Source: Prinia subflava
Taxonomy: Eukaryota > Chordata > Aves > Passeriformes > Cisticolidae
NCBI RefSeq assembly: GCF_021018805.1
Contig: NW_026960611.1
Span: 2,604,001 to 2,668,000, forward strand
Length of the DNA: 64,000 bases
Direction of reading: 5' to 3'
Under the pieces are notes generated by a model. The model made no database searches. It had not been told where the DNA came from and saw only the letters and a list, made by a program, of their open reading frames with translations. The translations under genes were made by a program, and so were the position numbers. This document shows positions 56,894-64,000 of this stretch, piece by piece. Position 1 is the first letter of the stretch, and every line of letters starts with the position of its first letter.

Positions 56894-59404
56894 GATCCCA
56901 AACACACTGATACTTGTGGCTGTGCCTCAGATGCAGAGCAGCTCTGCAGCACTAATGACCAGGCGTGTTTCTGTGTTGATTGTTTCAAGCAACCCCTGCA
57001 AACTGCATCCGGTGGCTCCAGCACTGAGAGGAGCCTGGGAAAGCAGTCTAACTTTCTAGGTTTGACCCAAACTTCCTCTGTGGCCTCAGTGCTGTCTTTG
57101 AGATCCAGATATTCCAAAGTGTTTGAGGACTTAACAGGCTTGGGACAATCTGAGCTCAGTCTTCATTCGCTCTTCATCCAAATGGCACAGGATCAAAATT
57201 AGCTATTGTTTCCCTTTACCTTTCTTGGCACAGGTATTGTAATGCTTGTTGTTTCCAGTGCAAACTGGCAACTTTTCACTGAGGAGGACTCAACATTTGC
57301 CATTCTCTTCTGCTTGCCAACAGACAGTAACCAATGCTTCTGGAGACTGTGATTTTTCATGTTCCCTTTGATATCTACCCTGCCTGCACTCCTGCAGTCT
57401 CCCCAAGGAGGACATCACACAAATTTGGATTTAACTCTGCTATATGACAGGTTCAAGCAAATGTTCAGACTGCTTGAGTAGTTCCAGATGCAGGGACTAC
57501 CTCCTGTTAAAATATATAATCTGCAAATGATCAGTGGGGTATAGAATTGATGGGGATGTCTCACTGGGCCACAATTAGACAATAAAACAATACCTGCAGA
57601 GAGAGAAGAAAAAATAGAGTTGTTTTGTGATTCTCTGCTGTTGTTCTTGCTATGATCTCCTCTTCCTCACACTCCACTAGTCTGTCCTGAGCTGACTACA
57701 CAAACTATGACCTTCTGTTTCTCTAAGCAGATTTCAATAGACAACTGCATGAAAAGGCAGTGTGAGAGTGCATGACATTCCTTTCTGTGTGTTGACTCTA
57801 AGAATTAAAAAACCCAGACCCTTTCCAATACATCTTCAGCTGATGGAAATTGGAAGAAAAATGCCCCAGTTTGCTATGTCTGGTAATCTGGGATGGAATA
57901 TGAGCACTATTTCATCCCATCTACCCTGCTTATATGTTAATTCCATGCTGAAAAGTAGAATGGCCTCTCTTCTTTCACTGGGATGACTGCATGGAAGTCC
58001 CAGTTCTGGAAAAAGCAGTGAACTGTTCTTTAAATGTCTGTAACTGTGTATCCCTAAACCAAGACACTGTGTTTGATGATAGTGAGAATAATCTCATTCT
58101 CCCCAATTTACTTGTCAGCCATGATCCTGTTGGGAGCAAAGGAGAGCAAAAGTGTTTTATGCTTCTCCCAAGCACACATTTTTGTGCTAAAGCAATTTCT
58201 GTGTATTGATGTCACTTTCACTGCTCTCTTTCTCTGTAATCATCAGACCAGGCTGTATCTGGCCTTGTAATGTTGTAGTATCAAATGATATTGCTTCATA
58301 GGACTACTTAAGTGACCTCACCTGTTTGCCTGAAAAAAGATGTTTTATTTCTGTGGTCACCTTCTCCAACCCATGACAAAACCTATAGCTCAGCAAGAAA
58401 TACCTTCCCTGCTACTCAGAGACAGGGAATGTTTTGCTTACCATGTCAACAGCCCTGCTAGTTTCCAGCACAGCTGGAGCAATTGGCAAGCTTGGTGGTT
58501 CATGCTCACTCCTGGCACCTCTTGATAAGCAAGAAGATTTGCAATTTGGAAACCCTGTATAAGGTAGATGTGTATAAGTGTTATGACTGACTCAGTGCTC
58601 ATGTAGAGAGGTTGGACAAAATGTATAAAACGTACAAATAGTACAAATGTAATTTTATTCAAACCTTATCCTTTCTCTAAAGGAAAGACAGCTTTGGATC
58701 TTGTACTATAGGCACAAGCATAACTATAAAAAAGTGTTTTGATTTAAAATAACTTAATTGTGACTGTATTTCCAAAAAGTACCCCTCAGCTTTGTGGATT
58801 AAAAAAACACAACACACACACACAGACAGAGAATAAACCAAACCAAAAAGCCAACAATTTTTTCCTAATAACTCCTAAATGACTTGAGGGGGAAGTTTCA
58901 GATAATCAACTAGATTGTTAGCATCATAGGAATACACTTGTGTTCACATTACTCTGCAAGTGACAGGACAGGCAAAATCCTCCCAGTAGATTATTGGGAG
59001 GCCTGGTAATATGTTTTTATTAGATTTCCTAGATCTGAGTTGACATTTCATTCACCTTGGCTGAAGAGTGACACAGCACCACTATTTTAGTGTAAGCTAC
59101 AGAGCTGTAAAATGTGAACAAAATGATGATTCAGAGCTCTTATTCTAGCTAATAAAAGTTGGTCTTTATAGTGAGCTTTTGGGGGTTTTGGTGTTTTGGA
59201 GGTTTTTTTTCAAAGGAACACAAGAAATGAGCTTTTCCAGTTAGTCAAGGAACAAACAAAAAAAGTTGCATCAGACGTTGCTGTGTAACTGCTCTGGAAA
59301 GAGTAAATGGTCACACATTTGTACTCAGTAAATACAGATTTGTATTAGTTTTCTTAGGTTAGAAAAAGATGTCATTGAAGTGAAGGAACTCTGCTGTGTA
59401 AGTG
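56894..59404. other. non-coding DNA before provirus F
   Basis: No gene recognised. A short (AC)n run lies at about 58808-58824. Confidence 0.45.
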
Positions 59405-59776
59405 TGTTGCCCGGAACGCAATAATCAATGACACAGAGGCAGAGGTCTTCAGTGAAAGCTGCTCCCCACCGAAAAAACGGGGCCAGCCTGTTTATTTCTT
59501 TTCCTTTTATGATTTTGTGGGTCTGGAAGCACATTGGCTCCTGGGGTTACTACCCCTTCACCCCACTGGCCAGACCAGCTGTCAACCAACATTGTTTTCA
59601 GGCTGGAAATATGTAAGCAAAGGACAGTGAACAAAAACAAGAAAGGTTGTTTATGTTCCAAAGTGTGAGAAAGTGAAAAACTGACCCTTAATATCGCAAC
59701 AGTAGCTAAAGAACTGACTTCATCTTATAAGCAAGTAGAAGGCTTTAAAAAAAATCTCAGAAAAACCAGGGCAACA
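59405..59776 (-). repeat. 3' LTR of provirus F
   Basis: Bounded by TGTTGCCCGG on the left and CCAGGGCAACA on the right, giving inverted ends. On the minus strand it follows AAAAAGGGTGAGA, the same polypurine tract as in A. The left flank TAAGTG would be the target copy. Confidence 0.75.
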
Positions 59777-59855
59777 TCTCACCCTTTTTATCTTTACAAA
59801 AAGAAAAACAGAAAAAAGAAAAATGAACAAATTTACAAAAGGCATATATACAAAT

Positions 59856-62102
59856 TCAACCACTTTCTGTGGAGGAATCATCAGAGTGACCACTTGCATC
59901 ATCCGCATCTGAGTCATCACTTGAGGATTCATCCACCTGGCGACCTTCAAGTTGATCATGGCCTCCACCTCGCCTGTTAGCCGAATTCTGCCTCTGCGGT
60001 CGCAGGTCAGGACGGACACACTTTGAGGGTACCCAACGTGCCCCAGTATCTGTGGACACGCACGCATACCCACGCCCCATAGCTATCAGGTCATAGGGAC
60101 CTTCCCACTGCTTGGTGACTAAGTTGCGGACCCGAACCTTTGCTCGAGGCTGATGCATGTCGTCCGAAGCCTGCAACGAGAGGTGATGATTCAAAATCAC
60201 AGGGTTATTTGAGTTCTGTGGCACTGTGAGGTGGTTGATGGTGTACAAAGCCTTTGCCAACCGACTGTGCGGGGTTTCGCCCTGCATCCCCTGCTTTTGT
60301 TTCTGAAGAACACGCTTGAGTGTCCCATGAGCGTGTTCTACGATTGCTTGTCCTGTTGGAGAATGAGGGATGCCAAAGTTGTGTGACACACCCCACAACT
60401 GTAGGAACTGCCGTACCTGTTGCGAGGCATAAGCAGGACCATTGTCGGTTTTCACAGCAGAAGGTATGCCAAGAATGGCAAAGGCCTGCCTCCAGTGGGC
60501 AATGACATCGCGGGCTTTCTCTCCAGTGTGAGCCGAAGCCCACATCGCAGAGGAGAATGTGTCCACCATGACATGCACATACTTGAGCCGGCCAAACTCG
60601 GCGACCTGGGTGACATCGGTCTGCCAAAGCTCCAAGGCCTTAAGGCCCCTGGGGTTAACCCCTGCCGGCAATGGTGCACCAAGAGCGTGACAGTCGTCGC
60701 ATGACTCGACAATCTCATGAGCCTCAGTGGCCGTCAGTTGGAACTGCTTCTGCAGTGTATGCGCATTTTGGTGGAAAAACCCATGCGATGCCTTGGCCTG
60801 CGCAAGTGTGTCAGGCTGAGGAGCTACCCACGCTGGGTTAGCCAACTTGTCAGCCCTTGCGTTACCTTCTGCAACAAAACCTGGCAAATTAGTGTGGCTT
60901 TGTACATGCAGAACATAATAGGGATGAACCCTGGACTGAATTGCACACCACAGGGCCTTCAGTAAATGAAACAAGGCAGGATTACTGACCTCCTTCACAA
61001 CTGAATAACCCAATCGCTGTGCGATGTCGGCAACGTAGGCGGAATCCGTGATCAAATTGAAGGGTGTCTGGGAAAATTTTTCGAATGCCATGACGGCAAC
61101 CCTTAGTTCAACTAGTTGGGCTGACCTGTCCTCATGGCCTTCCAAAACCTGCCACTCAGATCCATCCTTCCAGGTAACAATAGCTTTTCCTGTTTTCCCT
61201 GAACCGTCAGTGAAGACAGTGGGTCCTTGCACTGGGTCTTGGCTGGTTTTGGGTTGCAATGAAAATCGAGTATTTTTTGCCACTTGCAATAGCTTGTGGC
61301 TGGGCAGATGATAAGTGATCTGCCCTGAAAAACCCTCTAGAGCACTTTGCAGCAAAACGTTGTTCGCATAGCTCCAATCAAATTCCTCCCTCTGAACCGG
61401 GAGTATGATTCTTGAGGGATCTGCACCCATCAATTGCAAACAGCGTTGCCGGCACTTGATTATCAAGTGCGCAATCAATTCAAACAACGCAGTTGCCGTC
61501 TTGTGTGGCTGATGAGGCAGGAAGACCCATTCCAAGACATGCAGAGGATCAGTCCAATCATTGTTCCATTGGCCAATGATACCTGTAGGATGTACATCAG
61601 GAGGGGTGATGAACACAGTGACATCAATGGAAGGTTCAATACGGTATACCTGGCGGGCCGAAACAGCTTGCTGCACCTCCTCCAGCACTTTTTGTGCCTC
61701 AGGGGTCAATCTACGAGGTGACTTTAAATCAGTGTCCCCTTTCAACAATTCAAACAAGGGAGACAGTGGTGCGGTGGTCAGTCCCAGGTAAGGACGTAAC
61801 CAAGTGATGACACCTACCAGCTTCTGAGCATCATCCAGTGTCTTTACCGATTGCACAAATTGCACCTCCTGGTGACGGATAGTCCGTTCCAGAATTTTGA
61901 CACCCAAATATTTCCAGGGAGGTTGCTGTTGTACCTTTTCTGGAGCCACCTGCAGTCCATGTGAATGCAGAGCATTCAACAGCTGAGGCTGTATCCTCAG
62001 CAGCTCATCCTGGGTGGGCGCAGCCACCAAAATGTCGTCCATATAATGATAGACGTGAGCGTCAGGAAACTGCTTGCGGACTCCAGACAAGGCATGGGCC
62101 AC
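59856..62102 (-). CDS. RT C-terminal part, RNase H and integrase of provirus F, 748 codons open
   Basis: The longest frame in the window. In order on the minus strand: RT palm with HYMDDILVAA (near 62040), RT connection, RNase H (TVFTDGSGKTGKAIVTW, AQLVELRVAVMAFEKF, FNLITDSAYVADI), and integrase. Integrase has HQNAHTLQKQFQL and ESCDDCH for the zinc site, and ELWQTDVTQ, KTDNGPAYAS and GQAIVEHAHGTLK for the three acidic residues. It ends with an acidic Ser/Asp tail (DESSSDDSDADDASGHSDDS). All catalytic residues visible are intact. It is not a complete pol, because RT upstream has a shift and two stops. Confidence 0.88.
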   Translation of the reverse strand: MAHALSGVRKQFPDAHVYHYMDDILVAAPTQDELLRIQPQLLNALHSHGLQVAPEKVQQQPPWKYLGVKILERTIRHQEVQFVQSVKTLDDAQKLVGVITWLRPYLGLTTAPLSPLFELLKGDTDLKSPRRLTPEAQKVLEEVQQAVSARQVYRIEPSIDVTVFITPPDVHPTGIIGQWNNDWTDPLHVLEWVFLPHQPHKTATALFELIAHLIIKCRQRCLQLMGADPSRIILPVQREEFDWSYANNVLLQSALEGFSGQITYHLPSHKLLQVAKNTRFSLQPKTSQDPVQGPTVFTDGSGKTGKAIVTWKDGSEWQVLEGHEDRSAQLVELRVAVMAFEKFSQTPFNLITDSAYVADIAQRLGYSVVKEVSNPALFHLLKALWCAIQSRVHPYYVLHVQSHTNLPGFVAEGNARADKLANPAWVAPQPDTLAQAKASHGFFHQNAHTLQKQFQLTATEAHEIVESCDDCHALGAPLPAGVNPRGLKALELWQTDVTQVAEFGRLKYVHVMVDTFSSAMWASAHTGEKARDVIAHWRQAFAILGIPSAVKTDNGPAYASQQVRQFLQLWGVSHNFGIPHSPTGQAIVEHAHGTLKRVLQKQKQGMQGETPHSRLAKALYTINHLTVPQNSNNPVILNHHLSLQASDDMHQPRAKVRVRNLVTKQWEGPYDLIAMGRGYACVSTDTGARWVPSKCVRPDLRPQRQNSANRRGGGHDQLEGRQVDESSSDDSDADDASGHSDDSSTESG

Positions 62103-62626
62103 GTACCGTTGGCATAATACCGGTGAATTTCACATTCCTTGACGCAGAAACTTCCATTGATATCTCTGCGCAGGTCAAGCATTGTTTACTGCAGGTACCG
62201 TGAATGCAAATTTTTGTCTGTCATTGGGATGCAGAGGGATCGTAAAAAAACAATCCTTCAGATCCACAATGAGGACCGGCCAGTCCGGGGAAGCATGGTA
62301 GGCAATGGCATGCCCGCCTGCAATGTCCCCATGCCTTCCATCACGGCATTGATTTTTTGGAGGCCTTGTAGCAACCTCCATTTCCCAGACTTCTTCTTAA
62401 TGCAAAATGCAGGAGTGTTCCAGGGACTGGTAGATGGTTCCACATGCCCCTGGTCCAACTGCTCCTGTACAAGTTCACGAAGGGCGACTAACTTGTCATG
62501 AGAGAGGGGCCACTGATTCTCCCAGATGGGTTTGTCCACCAGCCACCGTAAAGGAGGCGTGGGACACTCTGCGCCCTTCATCACAGTGGCCCCCATTAAA
62601 AATCCATGCTGAGTCGCACCCCCCAC
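62103..62626 (-). pseudogene. N-terminal part of reverse transcriptase of provirus F
   Basis: The minus-strand frame 62258-62626 gives the RT start ([43 protein letters not shown]). A base is missing near 62286 compared with A, shifting to the frame 62175-62381 with motif A ([19 protein letters not shown]). Two TGA codons follow, at 62175-62177 and 62130-62132, around motif B (RQGM). Both interrupt the frame that continues as the 748-codon part. Confidence 0.8.
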
Positions 62627-63248
62627 GCGGCCAAAACATCCCTCCCCCAGAGGTTCCTAGGAGTGTTCATAACATGAGGCCAAACCATGGCCGTCTGTCC
62701 CTCCGGGTTGGTAATGACAACGGGATTCTGGCTCACGTAGCTTTGTGTCGTTCCTCCTATGCCCGTGACAGGTGTCTGCACCAGGCTCAAAGGCCACTGC
62801 GGGGGCCAAGCCGCCAGGGAGAGAATCGTAACATCGGCCCCGGGGTCCAGGAGGCCGTGAAGTTGAATCTCTGGCGGCGTTGCACCAGCCATGGACACAG
62901 TACACACCATCTCAGGACGGTCTCTGGTCAGGGCAACAGTCCAGTGCACTTGAGGTGGCCCAGTAGAGCCGAAACCACCGTCACCTCGTGACCAGTCCTC
63001 CGTCCTGGAAACAGAAGACTTAAAAGGAACAAGTTGAGCAATTCGTGTGCCTTTTGGGATAGTCAGAGGGGGGGTAGGTGTGGAGACCATCGTGTAAATC
63101 TGCCCGGAAAAATCGGCATCGATCAGCCCCAGGTGCACAATGATACCCTGAATGGTGGCACTGGACCTCCCCATCAGGAAGGCACTCATGCCATCACCCA
63201 ACGGACCAAAGGCATCCAGGGGAACCTTGTGTATTTTGTCCGAACCAA
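62596..63248 (-). pseudogene. dUTPase-protease of provirus F
   Basis: The minus-strand frame carries dUTPase motifs (FLMGRSSATIQGI; GLIDADFSGQI, with Phe where Tyr is usual; IPKGTRIAQLVPF), a linker, then protease (EIQLHGLLDPGADVTILS, VQTPVTGIGGTTQSYV, NLWGRDVLAAWG). The protease active site is D-P-G instead of D-T-G, which should abolish activity. The frame is otherwise intact over about 200 codons. The dUTPase frame begins in overlap with the end of gag near 63249. Confidence 0.82.
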
Positions 63249-64000
63249 TTACGACAGACTCGGCTGTGCAGACATCAACTCCTGCTGAACCGCGGGTGCT
63301 GGCTGCAAGCCTGCCGAGCAGATCTCCATCGGTTCGGGCTGAGGCTGAGGCATTTGTGTCGGCATGCGCCTCACCTTCGCGCTCTGTCTCACATTTCCCG
63401 AACCGATCAACGAATGTCCATTCACGTGCACTGTTGCCTTACACGCGTCCGCAGCGTGATTCGGCCTTCCACATCGTGCACAAAAGAACAAGACAGCCGT
63501 AGGCTTCTGCGCCTTTCTGCCCTGTTTCCTCCTGGCCCAAGCACCCCTTTGCTGCTGCTGCACACCATGGGGAGTGATCCAAGCGGGCTGTGCAGCAGCA
63601 GCCGCAGTCGGCTGCATGGCTGCAGCCACAGCAGCCATCTTGTGGCTGGGAGGGGTCACCCTCACACAGGCCTGAACCATCCGTGACATCGGTGGATCCC
63701 CAGGAAGCGCTTCAATGATCCCCCTGCACACAGCATTGCAGTTGCTTCGAGCAAGCAACTGAAGCATGAGCTTCCTAGCCACAGGATCACTCACCTGCCT
63801 TTCAACAGCAGCAGTCAGCCTTCCCACAAAGCGGAGAAAAGGCTCATCAGCTCCCTGGACAATTGTTACAAAGGACTCTAGTGGCGTAGCCATCTGTATT
63901 GTCTGGACCAGGGCTGCCATGCCTGTTTCCTGGCACTGCTCCTGGACCAAGGGCTGAAAACCAACCTGCCCATCGGCCCTGGCATAATTGCCTGTTCCCA
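63249..64000 (-). CDS. gag C-terminal half of provirus F (capsid, nucleocapsid), partial at window edge
   Basis: The minus-strand frame is open from the window edge to 63249. It has the major homology region (ESFVTIVQGADEPFLRFVGR), the capsid C-terminal helices (DPVARKLMLQLLARSNCNAV, GIIEALPGDPPMSRMVQACV), an Ala-rich linker and one clean zinc knuckle (CARCGRPNHAADAC, CX2CX4HX4C). A Pro/Gln end follows (PQPQPEPMEICSAGLQPAPA). It shows no internal damage. The N-terminal part is outside the window. Confidence 0.85.
   Translation of the reverse strand, partial: GTGNYARADGQVGFQPLVQEQCQETGMAALVQTIQMATPLESFVTIVQGADEPFLRFVGRLTAAVERQVSDPVARKLMLQLLARSNCNAVCRGIIEALPGDPPMSRMVQACVRVTPPSHKMAAVAAAMQPTAAAAAQPAWITPHGVQQQQRGAWARRKQGRKAQKPTAVLFFCARCGRPNHAADACKATVHVNGHSLIGSGNVRQSAKVRRMPTQMPQPQPEPMEICSAGLQPAPAVQQELMSAQPSLS

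Larger units (their letters stand above)
59405..64000 (-). mobile_element. provirus F, env-less class II ERV, partial
   Basis: On the minus strand this provirus enters from beyond the right edge and ends at a 3' LTR (59405-59776). Order in the window: gag (capsid C-terminus, nucleocapsid), dUTPase-protease, RT, RNase H, integrase, polypurine tract, LTR. No env lies between integrase and LTR. Internal sequence is closely related to provirus A, but the LTRs share only part of U3. The 5' LTR, primer site and left part of gag are outside the window, so LTR divergence and a target duplication cannot be checked. Confidence 0.88.

Overview
This window looks like vertebrate nuclear DNA from a bird, probably a songbird. 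The evidence is repeats of the CR1 LINE type, about 330-bp LTRs with tRNA-Trp-like primer sites, and class II proviruses with dUTPase-protease regions. I see no convincing host exon, tRNA or rRNA. Nearly everything recognisable is transposable-element sequence, sitting in AT-rich non-coding DNA. A W chromosome or another ERV-rich compartment would fit, but the sequence does not prove it.

Layout. 1-2523: plain non-coding DNA. 2524-8296: complete but coding-dead provirus P1, with 337/334-bp LTRs, a degraded tRNA-Trp-type primer site and 6-bp target duplications; only scraps of protease and pol survive. 8297-29205: non-coding DNA with two solo LTRs of one family (9331-10078 and 11124-11913), two CR1 fragments, a 56-A run, a (GAAA)n array of about 308 bp and a few doubtful LTR-like stretches.

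29206-53158: a stack of retroviruses. Element A (minus strand, LTRs 29212-29528 and 52831-53152, duplication ATCTCT) is an env-less class II provirus. Its integrase gene is split by plus-strand provirus B (LTRs 29847-30360 and 44787-45292, duplication CTTCCC, tRNA-Lys primer site). The gag of B is split by plus-strand provirus C (LTRs 31090-31883 and 37042-37835, duplication GTAC, tRNA-Ala primer site). Three further insertions have clean duplications: a C-family solo LTR in A gag (49499-50314, GGAG), a two-part LTR-like element in A gag (50700-52028, TGGTG) and a minus-strand solo LTR in the RNase H of B (42377-42924, CTCCG). An unidentified block with a TATA box and poly(A) signal splits the capsid of B. 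By eye the LTR pairs differ by about 5% in A, about 2% in B and 0 of 794 bp in C. This matches the order forced by the nesting.

53159-59404: non-coding DNA, a CR1 fragment (53700-54060) and a third solo LTR (56099-56887). 59405-64000: provirus F (minus strand), a relative of A, running off the window edge. It carries an LTR, an almost intact 748-codon RT/RNase H/integrase frame, dUTPase-protease, and the capsid C-terminus with nucleocapsid. A and F both end pol with an acidic Ser/Asp tail directly before the polypurine tract and have no env.

No provirus here could encode a full set of proteins. B and C keep small open frames worth attention: a 109-codon signal-peptide/anchor Env remnant in B and a 149-codon cysteine-rich frame in C.
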